Made by a program: the position numbers and the translations under genes. From assembly GCF_000832125.1 (NCBI RefSeq), contig NZ_JPRK01000007.1:310001-374000 (forward strand): a stretch of DNA of 64,000 bases. The letters run 5' to 3'. Source of the DNA: Flavobacterium hibernum. Its GTDB lineage: Bacteria > Bacteroidota > Bacteroidia > Flavobacteriales > Flavobacteriaceae. A model generated the notes under the pieces. It had not been told where the DNA came from and made no database searches. It saw nothing but the letters and a program-made list of their open reading frames with translations. This document shows positions 51,863-61,568 of this stretch, piece after piece (positions within the stretch are counted from its first letter, which is position 1; the number at the start of each line of letters is the position of its first letter).

Positions 51863-53002
51863 TTAGGAAATAGTTGTTGAGGTTTTAGAAAAATCTAAAG
51901 TTTCTATCTCAGATAAATCATCATTAAATTGTACAAAAGTCGCTGGAAATCCAGTTTTTATTTTTCCGAATTTATCCGCTAAACCAATCGCACTTGCTAC
52001 GTGTGAAGTTGCCATTTTAATCGCTTCATCTGCCGAAACTTCTAAATGATTATAGGCATTCTGTACTGCTTCAAGCATCGAGATTGTTGCTCCGGCTAGA
52101 TTACCATCGTCATTTCGATAAAAGCCATTGTCTAAATGTGCATCGAAATTATCCCAATTAAAAACTTCTACTTTTCGGCCTAAAAAGGTAGCATCGCTAA
52201 TTAAAAAGAATTTGTCTTGCTTTAATTTGTAAGCCAATTTTGCAGCTGCATAATCGCAATGTGCACCATCTAAAATAACAGGAGCAAATACATTTTCGTT
52301 TTCGAGGGCAGCACCAACTAAACCTGGTTCACGATGACCGAATTGTGTCATTGCATTAAATAAATGCGTTACGAGTTTTATGCCTTTCGAAAAATAAACC
52401 TGAGCTTCTTTGTGTGTAACTGTCGAATGTCCAATTGAGATTGCAATGTCACTTTCTAATAACATATTGAGTTGTTCGTCAGTAAAACATTCCGGAGCAA
52501 TCGTGATAACTTTAATAACACCTTTTCCAAGTCTGATAATTTCTTCAAGCTCAGCATTTGTTGGTTTTCGAACCTGATCAATACTATGTGCACCACGTTT
52601 TAACGGATTCAAAAACGGACCTTCTAAATGCATTCCAATTATGCCATTATCATGCTTATTTCTGTAATCGCGCACAGCTTCAATTCCCTGTAGAATGGTT
52701 TCGTGAGAAGACGATATTAAACACGGAAGTACTTGCGTAGTTCCATATTTTAAGCTAGCATCATAAATATCCTGAATCGCTTCTTCGGTTGGAGTTTGGC
52801 TAAAATATAGTTTTTCTCCACCGTTAATCTGAATATCGATAAAACCCGCAGCAATATGTTTTCCCTTTAAATCAATTGTTTCAAGATCATTAGGAATGTC
52901 TTTTTGAACTGCTGTAATTTTTCCGTTTTCGATGATAATTACTCCGTTGGCAATAATTTCATCGCCTGTGTGTACGGTCGTATTGATAATCGCTTGTTTC
53001 AT
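51863..53002 (-). CDS. nagA: N-acetylglucosamine-6-phosphate deacetylase
   Basis: A 379-residue amidohydrolase, turning GlcNAc-6-P into glucosamine-6-P plus acetate. Family marks: AAGFIDIQINGGE, metal-binding HLEGPFLNP with downstream KRGAH, SIGHSTV, THLFNAMTQF and LILDGAHCD-type motif, and ISDATFLG. It takes up the end of the sialic acid pathway after the epimerase. Coupled to the DMT permease gene; 9 nt behind the sialidase gene. The GlcNAc kinase (RokA type) and NagB needed around it are not in the window. Confidence 0.95.
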   Translation of the reverse strand: MKQAIINTTVHTGDEIIANGVIIIENGKITAVQKDIPNDLETIDLKGKHIAAGFIDIQINGGEKLYFSQTPTEEAIQDIYDASLKYGTTQVLPCLISSSHETILQGIEAVRDYRNKHDNGIIGMHLEGPFLNPLKRGAHSIDQVRKPTNAELEEIIRLGKGVIKVITIAPECFTDEQLNMLLESDIAISIGHSTVTHKEAQVYFSKGIKLVTHLFNAMTQFGHREPGLVGAALENENVFAPVILDGAHCDYAAAKLAYKLKQDKFFLISDATFLGRKVEVFNWDNFDAHLDNGFYRNDDGNLAGATISMLEAVQNAYNHLEVSADEAIKMATSHVASAIGLADKFGKIKTGFPATFVQFNDDLSEIETLDFSKTSTTIS

Positions 53003-53011
53003 TTTTTAATT

Positions 53012-56000
53012 TTATTTCTTTATTATTTTTCGGCTTATGGTAGTATTTGTATCATTTACATTTACAAGATAAATACCTTTGGCTTGATTTCCCAATGAGA
53101 AGAAAGTTTCTTTTTCATTTGATTGTAAGACTTCGCTACGAATCATTTTACCAGACAAATCAAATATTTGTATTACCACTTTTCCTTTAGGATTATTAAT
53201 GCTAACTTTTATTAAATCTTCGGTAGGATTTGGATTTATAGTAATGTTGAAGTTTTGATTTTCAGTTGTGTCAACTTTTGCAGGTTTTTTACTGAGCGTA
53301 TTATTATTGGCAGCAACAAATGTATCAGCACCATTAGTTAACCAATTTAAACTAAAGCGAACAAAATACATTTGATAGGTTGAACTTTCGCCATTTTCAT
53401 AATAAATACCAATAGTTCCGTCAGGTAAAATCGTTAAACTTGAATATGCAGATGCTCCTGCAAAGATAGTTTTTGGCGAACCCCAAGTTGTTCCTTCGTC
53501 AGTACTCATTAAAACGCTCACATTTTTTCGACTGCTTGAAAACGGAATTGAATGTAATAAACGATTTTTATCGTAACCGTCAAGGGTAGAAGTATAGCGA
53601 ATAAAATCGCCATCGCAATTTGGATCTGTTATGCTCGTTTGATTGTAAGCTGTTCCCCAAGTTGCACCTTTATCTGTAGAAACATTAAAACGGCGTGTTC
53701 CTGAGTTACGAATACTCATCATAATATTACCATTGTTCAATTCAACAACTTTAGATTCGTCACCGTCTAATTCGGCTCTTCCGGTAGATGCTGTCCAAGT
53801 AATTCCGTGATCTGCGCTTGTAATCATATAATTGTTGATATGTTCAACACCAGATACATTTTCGCGTACGGCAATTGCCGCTACAATTTTTCCATCACGC
53901 AATTGATGCGCTCTTCCTGATGCTACAAATAAGCCTTTCCAGTTTGGATTTGGACCATAAATTTGGCTTGTAATATCAACAGGAGTTCCCCAAGTTACAC
54001 CGTTGTCTGTACTATGAATTACTAAAATTTTTGCAGGCGCAGCATTTGTAGAAGCAAAGAAACCTTTCTCAGCAGAAACCAAACAAATTAATTCGCCAGT
54101 GGTTTTGTCTAAAACCAGAGCAGCATCTCCCGCGCCAGTCGAAGCACCAAAATTTGCAATCGTTAAAGGTGCCGACCATGTTTTTCCATTGTCTGTACTA
54201 CGACGAACTACAGGATCAATTTTGGCGGCTAAATCTCCTGCACCATTCCATCTTTTATCCGTTACAGTTACCAATGAACCATCGGCAGCAGTAATAATTG
54301 CCGGAATACGATAGTTAGATGAACCTGCATCTCCGGGTGTAAACAAAAGAGTATTGGCTAATAAAATTACGCGATTACCCGTAACAGTATTGGTTGTTGT
54401 ATTGTATGTAATGCTATTGGCTACAATAGATTCGCAAGTAGCATCTAATATATTTCCTTCGGTTGCAGATGCCGAAACATCATAGGTTATAAAAAAATAA
54501 TTGTCTCCGCTTGATAAAGCTTTTGAACCATTTGTAACAAGATTTCCGCTTGCAGGTGTTACAGTTCCAAATAAAGTTGCAGTAGCAGGATCAAAAATTG
54601 CCGTAGCTCCGCTTGAATAAACTTTGATATTGGTAACATCAGAAATAATAGTTGTACCAGTCATTGTAAATTTTAAAGCACTCATTGTTAACGGATTTAA
54701 TGTTCCGCTAACTGAAGCTTTTACAGCAATAATACGTTGGTTTACATCTCCAATACCAGTAGGTAATTCCGTTTGAATTAATGCAACCGAATTAATTTGC
54801 ATTTCGTTAGTTTGAGCAATTACAGCCGCTCCGTTATTTAATGTACCCGGATGATTGTGTCCGGAAATGTCCGGAACATTTGTCCCGCTTACATTTTCAA
54901 AATCCCAAGCCGCAATTAGATTCGTTTCAGTTCCCGTTATAACGGCCGTTTTATCGGTCAGTATTTCGGCAGCTGTCATCGCTTTATTCCAAAAACGAAT
55001 ATCATCTAATTGTACATTCATGTAAGATGCAAAATTGCTAAGCGTTCCAAACAATAAATCTCCCGTGTTCGAAACGGTACTCGTTGCGCTAATATTTGTT
55101 GACGTTTTGGTTTGTTGCAAAACACCGTCGACATAAATTTTACAACTTGTTGAAGCAACATCGATTACCATTGCTAAATGATGCCAAGTATTATCGGCTA
55201 TATTTGATGTTCCGTACGGAGGTCCCGCAGCGCCAGCACTTGTCGTTAAATTTACTCCAAATTGTCCTCCGCCAGACGACGTATTATTGATAAATTCGTA
55301 TCCAATACCAGCACCATTTGGACGTTTACTTAAAATACGTTTTCCGGTATCTGCTGTTTTAATTTTAAGCGTAACTGTTAAATTTTGACCCGCTGCAATA
55401 TTAAAATCACTATGATTAACCACAGACATATAATCGTTGATACCATCTAAAGATAAAACATTAGGAAATGCATTTGATACTGTTGGAGATCCAACAAGAG
55501 TTCCGGGATGGTTATTTCCTGAAACATCCGGAACCGATGTTCCTGTGATGTTATCAAAATTCCAAGCTGCAAGTAAATCGTTTGCAGGAGCATTTACGAC
55601 CGCAGTCATATCAGCTTGCAATTCAAGTGCTGTCATCGCTTTATTCCAAACACGAACATTATCAATTTGACCTGCCCATTTATAACTATTACTAGCATCT
55701 GAAGTTGCGCCAACAACAAAATTTACAGCATTAGAAAAATCTGAACTAACCGATGTAAATGTTTTACCAGTATTCGCCAGAACGCCATCAATATAACCGT
55801 ACATCGTTCGATTGCTGGAAGCATCCATAACCAAAGCAATATGATGCCAGGTTCCGTCTGCAATTGAATTTGCAGAATATCCTGCTGTACTTATGTTACT
55901 TGGAGTTCCGGTGCCACTCATATTCATGGCAAATTTTCCGGCATTAGTACCATTTCCAGTCCAAAATTCATATCCGTTTCCGGAAGCTCCGGTTCTTTTG

Positions 56001-56215
56001 GCAAAAATTCTTGGAGTACCAGTATTAGTAGTTGTTTTGATCCAACAAGTAATAGTCTTGTTTTGGCCTGCGCCAAAGTCCAAATCGTTGTGATCGGGGA
56101 CAGTCATATAAGTAGAAATTCCATCAAGGTTTAAAACCTTACCACTTTGTGCACTAATACCTGCACAGAAGAAACACATAAAACACGAACAAAAAAAGAG
56201 TAATGATTTTTTCAT
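53012..56215 (-). CDS. nanH: Secreted sialidase with two LamG domains and a T9SS sorting tail
   Basis: A 1067-residue exo-alpha-sialidase. Signal peptide (1-22), two LamG/concanavalin-type domains (about 30-220 and 245-440), an Ig-like domain (about 470-600) and a six-blade sialidase (about 620-970) with the YRIPAI arginine motif and five Asp boxes (STDNGKTWS, STDNGVTWG, SADHGITWT, STDKGATWG, STDEGTTWG). The last 70 residues (start NPNPTEDLIKVSINN) are a type A T9SS C-terminal domain. It releases sialic acid from glycoconjugates outside the cell; the LamG domains may bind glycans. Confidence 0.96.
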   Translation of the reverse strand: MKKSLLFFCSCFMCFFCAGISAQSGKVLNLDGISTYMTVPDHNDLDFGAGQNKTITCWIKTTTNTGTPRIFAKRTGASGNGYEFWTGNGTNAGKFAMNMSGTGTPSNISTAGYSANSIADGTWHHIALVMDASSNRTMYGYIDGVLANTGKTFTSVSSDFSNAVNFVVGATSDASNSYKWAGQIDNVRVWNKAMTALELQADMTAVVNAPANDLLAAWNFDNITGTSVPDVSGNNHPGTLVGSPTVSNAFPNVLSLDGINDYMSVVNHSDFNIAAGQNLTVTLKIKTADTGKRILSKRPNGAGIGYEFINNTSSGGGQFGVNLTTSAGAAGPPYGTSNIADNTWHHLAMVIDVASTSCKIYVDGVLQQTKTSTNISATSTVSNTGDLLFGTLSNFASYMNVQLDDIRFWNKAMTAAEILTDKTAVITGTETNLIAAWDFENVSGTNVPDISGHNHPGTLNNGAAVIAQTNEMQINSVALIQTELPTGIGDVNQRIIAVKASVSGTLNPLTMSALKFTMTGTTIISDVTNIKVYSSGATAIFDPATATLFGTVTPASGNLVTNGSKALSSGDNYFFITYDVSASATEGNILDATCESIVANSITYNTTTNTVTGNRVILLANTLLFTPGDAGSSNYRIPAIITAADGSLVTVTDKRWNGAGDLAAKIDPVVRRSTDNGKTWSAPLTIANFGASTGAGDAALVLDKTTGELICLVSAEKGFFASTNAAPAKILVIHSTDNGVTWGTPVDITSQIYGPNPNWKGLFVASGRAHQLRDGKIVAAIAVRENVSGVEHINNYMITSADHGITWTASTGRAELDGDESKVVELNNGNIMMSIRNSGTRRFNVSTDKGATWGTAYNQTSITDPNCDGDFIRYTSTLDGYDKNRLLHSIPFSSSRKNVSVLMSTDEGTTWGSPKTIFAGASAYSSLTILPDGTIGIYYENGESSTYQMYFVRFSLNWLTNGADTFVAANNNTLSKKPAKVDTTENQNFNITINPNPTEDLIKVSINNPKGKVVIQIFDLSGKMIRSEVLQSNEKETFFSLGNQAKGIYLVNVNDTNTTISRKIIKK

Positions 56216-56410
56216 AGTTTTTAATATTTGGTTAAAATTGGTTAATAAGCGTAAGATTTAAAAACGAACGACTTGATGTAATTGCTAAATTATCATAATA
56301 CTATTTAGAATATAATCTTTGTAATTTTATTGTACAAATAGAAACATAGTTTTTAAAATGAAATTTATAGACTATGTTTCTATGTGTTAGAAATTATATT
56401 CAACAGATTA
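56216..56410. other. Promoter region of the sialidase gene with a short ACATAG repeat
   Basis: Holds the 13-bp inverted pair ATAGAAACATAGT (56338-56350) and ACTATGTTTCTAT (56371-56383), a short relative of the full ACATAG repeats. Since the epimerase gene lies upstream on the same strand, the hairpin may break or process the transcript between the two. Confidence 0.55.
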
Positions 56411-57601
56411 TTAATTGTTTTTTTCAAGATATTCGTTTAGTATTTGTGTACAATACCATTCCTGACGTGGTAAATGAAAAGGTCCTTTATAAAGATTTCC
56501 TTTGGCAGTTTGTGCTACACTTCCGTCGCGGTGTAAATATCCAAACCATTCTCCGTTCTCTTTATCATGAAATTTATCGTACGAGTAATCGTGAATCATT
56601 TTATGCCATTTTGCGTATTTTTCGTCACCAGTCATTGTATAAGCCAGTAACGTTGCAATGATAACTTCGTTATGTGGCCACCAAAATTTCATATCCTGCC
56701 AGTATTCCTGAACTGGCTGACCATAAACGTCACAGAAATATAAAATTCCGCCGTGTTCTTTGTCCCAACCGCGTTCCCACATATAATCCAGCATTTTGCA
56801 GCCTAATTCTATTAAACGAGGATCATTGTTTCTGTGTTTCGCTTCGTGCAATATAAACCAAGCGCCCTCGATAGCGTGTCCCGGATTTAAGGTGCGACCG
56901 TCAATATGATCGATTATAGAACCATCTGGCGCAACTTGTTCCATAACACATTTTATATCGTGTTTTACAAAATCATTTTCGATTTCGGTAATGCATTTCG
57001 TGATATAGTCGTCGCAGCGCGGATCGCCAATAGTATCTCTAAGTTGTTGCGCTGTATTGATCATAATCATTGGAGAACCAATTCCTTTTGAAGGGCGAAC
57101 GGCTGTATATTTTGGTTCTAATAATCCCGGAGTGGTCGAGTATTTTATGCATTCACCAAATAAAAAACGGGCTTGTTCTGCAATGGCTTCATCTCTGCTT
57201 GCTTTTGCGTAAGCACTCATGGCAATTACGGCAAAGGTTTCAGAAAAATAATAACGTCGTTTACGAATTGGACTTCCGTCGCGAGTTACGTGAAAAAACA
57301 TTCTTCCATCGGTATCAAAACAATGCTTATTTATAAAATCGATTCCGGATTTTGCATCGTCCAGCCATTGTTGTTTTGGTTCAACTGTGTTATAAAGTGT
57401 CGCTAATAACCAAGAAGCGCGTCCTTGAAACCAAACCGACTTATCGTCATCGATTAAATTTCCTTTTTGATCGCGCATCAATAAATAACCTCCGTGAATA
57501 GGATCAACAGAACGTGGAAACCAAAATGGGACTGTGTTATTTAATAATTGGTTCTGATAAAATTCTTTTAATTGTAATAGATCAGTTTTTGAATAACTCA
57601 T
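56411..57601 (-). CDS. nanE: N-acylglucosamine 2-epimerase
   Basis: A 396-residue (alpha/alpha)6-barrel epimerase of the renin-binding-protein type, converting ManNAc to GlcNAc as NanE-II does in Bacteroides. The regular pattern of six helix pairs, the LLPALLATLYNTVEP-like start and the central HAIEGAW with RNNDPRL fit the family. In the pathway it acts on the product of the neuraminate lyase and precedes NagA (after phosphorylation). Confidence 0.93.
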   Translation of the reverse strand: MSYSKTDLLQLKEFYQNQLLNNTVPFWFPRSVDPIHGGYLLMRDQKGNLIDDDKSVWFQGRASWLLATLYNTVEPKQQWLDDAKSGIDFINKHCFDTDGRMFFHVTRDGSPIRKRRYYFSETFAVIAMSAYAKASRDEAIAEQARFLFGECIKYSTTPGLLEPKYTAVRPSKGIGSPMIMINTAQQLRDTIGDPRCDDYITKCITEIENDFVKHDIKCVMEQVAPDGSIIDHIDGRTLNPGHAIEGAWFILHEAKHRNNDPRLIELGCKMLDYMWERGWDKEHGGILYFCDVYGQPVQEYWQDMKFWWPHNEVIIATLLAYTMTGDEKYAKWHKMIHDYSYDKFHDKENGEWFGYLHRDGSVAQTAKGNLYKGPFHLPRQEWYCTQILNEYLEKNN

Positions 57602-57908
57602 TTTATATATGTTTTAGACTTAGTGTTTTGTATTTACTAAGTGTTGATTTCGTAAGTTTTTTAATTTTTTAAACACATAGAATCATAGTTTTTTGGAGCG
57701 TAAAAAGGCATTTCATTCCAAATAAAACTCATAGTGCTATGTGTGTGTGGAAAATGTATTTTCTTTAATTCTCTTTTTGCGTATCGAAATCTATGTTTCT
57801 ATGTGTTTAATTTTTTTTACGCAGATTTTATTTTTTACTTTCGGAGCTTACTTTGAGTTGAAAAGTCGAACAAGGCAAATTGGCTTCGTTTGTTAAGTTT
57901 GCCGTTGT
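57602..57908. other. Gap holding a full ACATAG repeat
   Basis: No gene seen. The ACATAG element fills 57671-57808. The remaining flanks are AT-rich and carry the gene-proximal promoter region of the epimerase. Confidence 0.5.
57671..57808. repeat. ACATAG interspersed repeat, copy 2
   Basis: 138 bp with inverted ends AAACACATAGAATCATAG and CTATGTTTCTATGTGTTT, an inner GGCATTTCATT and AAAACTCATAGTGCTATGTG. Same order of blocks as copies 1 and 3. Confidence 0.75.
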
Positions 57909-59933
57909 TTATGGTTTCCACGCGTATAAAATTGTTTTTATTTTTTCGTCTTTTGGAATTTGAATTCGAACTTCATTTCCAATAATTGTGGCGCTACTTT
58001 CTATCCTAAATCCTTTTTCGGTTACTAATTCAAAACCAATTAGCTCTTTTTTATTTGCCGTAGATAATTGTTTTGCATTCGAAAAAGAAATTAGAATTTT
58101 CTCTCCTTTTTGTATTGCTTTTACCGCCTGAGGACCATTTGCAATAATGGCTTTACCGTAAGTGTTTTTTAATGCCAAAAGTGCGAGACGATCTGCAATT
58201 TGTTTTTTCCTGATGGGATGAACATTTGTAGCATCACCATAATCCATACTAACTGCCATTCCGCTGTTTGGAATTTGTTTTTGTATTCGGTTTTGAGCAT
58301 CTCTAAACAATGGCCATGTTGGACGATCTATACTTGACAATTGAACGTAGTAGAAGGGAAGTGAAGCGCCCCATGCTTGTCGCCAACTCTGAACCAAAAC
58401 GGGCATTAAATGTTCGTATAATTCAATATTATGAGCGTTGCTTTCGCCTTGGTACCAAATAATTCCTTTTATGGGGAAATTGGTAAAATTTGATACGCCG
58501 GCTTCAAAATTGTAACAAGGTGAGTATGGATGTCGTTGTTTTGGGTTTTTCGCATCTTTTAAATTAACATCGGCTCGTGATCGTACCCATGGCATTATAA
58601 AATCTGATTTTCGCCAGTTGGTTAAGGCGTCAACAATTTTGTCATCGTGCTCAAAAGTGTAGCGATCAATCCAGGATTCTATGGGTGAACCGCCAACGGC
58701 AACTTGTATTAAACCTATTGGAACATTTTCTTCCTGAGCAATGTTTTTTCCGAAGTAATAGGCTATTGCCGAAAAATCTTTGGCACTTATAGAATCACTA
58801 ACTGCCCATTTTCCTGAAAAATATTGTAATTGATTCGTTTTTTGCAACGTAATAGAATCCCAAGCTTTGTCATCGGTTTCTTCGATTGCTTTATAATTAA
58901 ATAGTCGAAGTGTTTTATTGTTTAAGGCTTTCTTTACTTCGGCAATTCCATTTTCTGATTTTTCTAATGTAAATTCCATATTCGATTGTCCGGAGCAAAA
59001 CCAAACATCGCCAATTAGAATATTTTTTAAAACGATATTTTTTCCATTTGATGCAATCGTAATTTGATGTGTTCCTCCAGATTTCATTGCGGGAAAAGCA
59101 GCTTTCCATTTTCCATATTCGTTTGCAATTACATTTTTTTTCTGATTGTCAAATGCGATTTCGACATTCTTACCACCATTTGCATTTCCATAAATTAAAA
59201 TGGGTTGGTCGCGCTGAAGCACCATATTATCTGTAAAAACTGGCGCTAGTTGTAATCCGCCAAAATCTTTGGTAATATTTCCGTAAACGGTTTGAGCCAA
59301 AATCGTTGCGCCTTCTTTTGTTGGATGTAAAGCATCTGGAAAAAGATCTGGACGATTGTATAATTTTTCGTGTAGGTCGATTAAGCTTACTTTGTTAGCT
59401 TTTGCTATTGAAGAAATATGTTCCTGAATTTGCCAAAACCAATCCCGAGTTCCGGATTTAAAACGAGGATGCTCATTAAATATGGGAGTCATTTTGCAGA
59501 TGTAGATTTTTACTGCCGGATTTTGTTTTCTTAAACTATCAATTAACCAAGAATAATCAGCATCAAAATCTTCTCTGTAATTTGCCCAATTTCTCGGGTC
59601 AGTATCATTTAATCCCAAATGAATAATAGCAATATCCGGGCGATAGGCAATGGCTTCTATACATTTTTCAGTTTTAAAATAAGGTGTACTTCCTTTCTTT
59701 AAAAGAGTAGCTCCGCTGTGTCCAAAATTTTTAACCTCATATTGATTTCCCATTAAAATTTGAAGTTGCGAAGGATAAGATTCTGCCGAAGGATTCGCTA
59801 AAAGATAACCCGCAGTTACAGAGTCTCCAATGCAGGCAATTTTTGTAATGGTTTGTTGCGCTGTTATTTCAAGATGCAGCATCATCGAAAGTAACAGTGT
59901 GACTATAAAAATATTTCGTTTTTTCGTTCTCAT
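57909..59933 (-). CDS. nanS: Two-domain sialate O-acetylesterase (SGNH plus SIAE)
   Basis: A 674-residue exported esterase. Signal peptide (1-26). N-terminal SGNH hydrolase (about 30-215) with block I IACIGDSVTAG (S38), a Gly-Asn style HLGLNDTDP and a catalytic DALHP. Then a second hydrolase of the sialate 9-O-acetylesterase type (about 225-674) with GDVWFCSGQSNME and its Ser, and WYQGESNA. Both halves seem intact, so de-acetylation at different positions is plausible, as reported for NanS of Tannerella. It prepares O-acetylated sialic acid for the sialidase or lyase. Confidence 0.92.
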   Translation of the reverse strand: MRTKKRNIFIVTLLLSMMLHLEITAQQTITKIACIGDSVTAGYLLANPSAESYPSQLQILMGNQYEVKNFGHSGATLLKKGSTPYFKTEKCIEAIAYRPDIAIIHLGLNDTDPRNWANYREDFDADYSWLIDSLRKQNPAVKIYICKMTPIFNEHPRFKSGTRDWFWQIQEHISSIAKANKVSLIDLHEKLYNRPDLFPDALHPTKEGATILAQTVYGNITKDFGGLQLAPVFTDNMVLQRDQPILIYGNANGGKNVEIAFDNQKKNVIANEYGKWKAAFPAMKSGGTHQITIASNGKNIVLKNILIGDVWFCSGQSNMEFTLEKSENGIAEVKKALNNKTLRLFNYKAIEETDDKAWDSITLQKTNQLQYFSGKWAVSDSISAKDFSAIAYYFGKNIAQEENVPIGLIQVAVGGSPIESWIDRYTFEHDDKIVDALTNWRKSDFIMPWVRSRADVNLKDAKNPKQRHPYSPCYNFEAGVSNFTNFPIKGIIWYQGESNAHNIELYEHLMPVLVQSWRQAWGASLPFYYVQLSSIDRPTWPLFRDAQNRIQKQIPNSGMAVSMDYGDATNVHPIRKKQIADRLALLALKNTYGKAIIANGPQAVKAIQKGEKILISFSNAKQLSTANKKELIGFELVTEKGFRIESSATIIGNEVRIQIPKDEKIKTILYAWKP

Positions 59934-60067
59934 TTTTTCTCAGAGCTATTATTAAAAATGTGGCATTTATGAGCTGGGCAGAACGCATGGCTCCGCCCTA
60001 GCTTATAAAAACAAAAAGCCAACTAACATTTTTTAAAATTTAAAAAGGGGGTGTGAACGACTAGGTT
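59934..60067. other. Short intergenic region between transporter and esterase genes
   Basis: No gene; a weak hairpin GGCGGAGCC-type stretch at about 59983-60000. Nothing else visible. Confidence 0.4.
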
Positions 60068-61309
60068 CTAGGCATCTGCAAAGTCATTTACTTTTGGACG
60101 CAGAAAACTAATTTGAACCAGTAATGCAACCAACACGACACCGGCCATTAGGGCAAAACCAAAACCTAGAGTTCCGGTGTCAGCTGATTTACCAAGTAAT
60201 GATGTAACCAACGCACCACAACCAACTCCGGTCATATTTAATACACCATAGGCAGTTGCCCGGTGTTTAGACGAAACAAATTGACAGATGATGGGCATAT
60301 TATTCGCGTCAAACATTCCATATCCTATACCAAAACATAAAACCGCTCCAACTACGTGAAATAATGAATGCCCAAAACCAATCAACATTAATGCGGGTAT
60401 CGTTAAACTCAGCCCAATTGCACTGGTATAAACTCTTCCCTTAATATTTTTTTGTACCCATTTATCAGATAAGATTCCTCCAAAAATTACTCCGATTAAT
60501 GACGATAATGAGATTGTAATTGTTGCTATTGGACCTGCCTGATCCATTGAAATTCCTAAATTATCAGAGAATAGGGTAGGAAGCCAGTTTTTGGTTGCCC
60601 ATCCCGGTAAACTAATAATGGCGAAATAAAATAAGATTACCCAAAATGAAATGTTGGTGAACAATAATGCCAATCCTTTAAAAAGGGAATCTTTTTCGTG
60701 TGTTTTATTAAATTGAGTGTCAAAAGTTTTAGCAAGATCTTTTTTCTCACTTAAAAAGAAAACCAAAACGATCGAATAAACTATTCCAATAATACCAAAA
60801 TGATGAAAAGTAGTATGCCAAGAAAACTTTGCTGCGATTGTAGCTCCAAAACCACCCAATGCAGACCCAACGTAAAGTCCTGTCATATGAATACCAATGG
60901 CAAGCGATCTTGTTTTTTGTTGGTGATAATCGGCGATTAAAGATAATCCTGCCGGAATATACAAAGCTTCACTCACGCCCATAACAGCTCTTAACCAATA
61001 AATTTGATTGTATGTTGTAGCATAACCCATTGCATATGTAACAGCAGACCAAACAAATAAACTACCAATAATTAACCATTTACGGTTTAATTTGTCGGCA
61101 ATAATCCCTGAAATTGGGCTCATTAAAGCATAAATCCAAAGAAAAATGGCCATTAAACGTCCAAAATTTTCGCCCGATACCAATTCCGGAATGTCAGCTT
61201 CCATAGATGGTCTCATGGTTGCCAGCATTTGCCTATCCATATAGTTAAGCAACGCTACAATCCAAAGTAACGCAACTACCAGCCAAGGATAATATTTAGA
61301 GTTTTTCAT
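60068..61309 (-). CDS. nanT: MFS sialic acid transporter (NanT-like)
   Basis: A 413-residue major facilitator permease with twelve TM helices. Start KNSKYYPWLVVALLWIVALL and LNYMDRQMLATM are typical of the ACS group, which includes sialate and hexuronate carriers; NanT of Bacteroides and Tannerella belongs here. Placed between the esterase and the mutarotase, it almost certainly imports N-acetylneuraminate. The exact specificity is inferred. Confidence 0.88.
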   Translation of the reverse strand: MKNSKYYPWLVVALLWIVALLNYMDRQMLATMRPSMEADIPELVSGENFGRLMAIFLWIYALMSPISGIIADKLNRKWLIIGSLFVWSAVTYAMGYATTYNQIYWLRAVMGVSEALYIPAGLSLIADYHQQKTRSLAIGIHMTGLYVGSALGGFGATIAAKFSWHTTFHHFGIIGIVYSIVLVFFLSEKKDLAKTFDTQFNKTHEKDSLFKGLALLFTNISFWVILFYFAIISLPGWATKNWLPTLFSDNLGISMDQAGPIATITISLSSLIGVIFGGILSDKWVQKNIKGRVYTSAIGLSLTIPALMLIGFGHSLFHVVGAVLCFGIGYGMFDANNMPIICQFVSSKHRATAYGVLNMTGVGCGALVTSLLGKSADTGTLGFGFALMAGVVLVALLVQISFLRPKVNDFADA

Positions 61310-61356
61310 ATTTTGATATGCTTTATATTTTTATTTAATGGGTTGCATTTTGTTCT

Positions 61357-61487
61357 AACACATAGAGACATAGTTTGCATTGTGTGAAAAGGCGTTTCAC
61401 TTCAACTAAAACTCATAGAACTATGTGTAAAAACGTGTTTTTTTTAATGAACTTTTTTTCAATTTGAATCTATGTTCCTATGTGTTT
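61357..61487. repeat. ACATAG interspersed repeat, copy 3
   Basis: 131 bp with ends AACACATAGAGACATAG and CTATGTTCCTATGTGTTT, and inner GGCGTTTCACTTC and AACTCATAGAACTATGTG. Best copy for deriving the consensus. It lies between the NanM and NanT genes. Confidence 0.75.
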
Positions 61488-61568
61488 AATTTTTTTTTCT
61501 CGCAGATTGAACAGATTTTATTTTCATTTGTTGCTAAACCTGTCAGGTTTAATAAACTGATGAATAAA

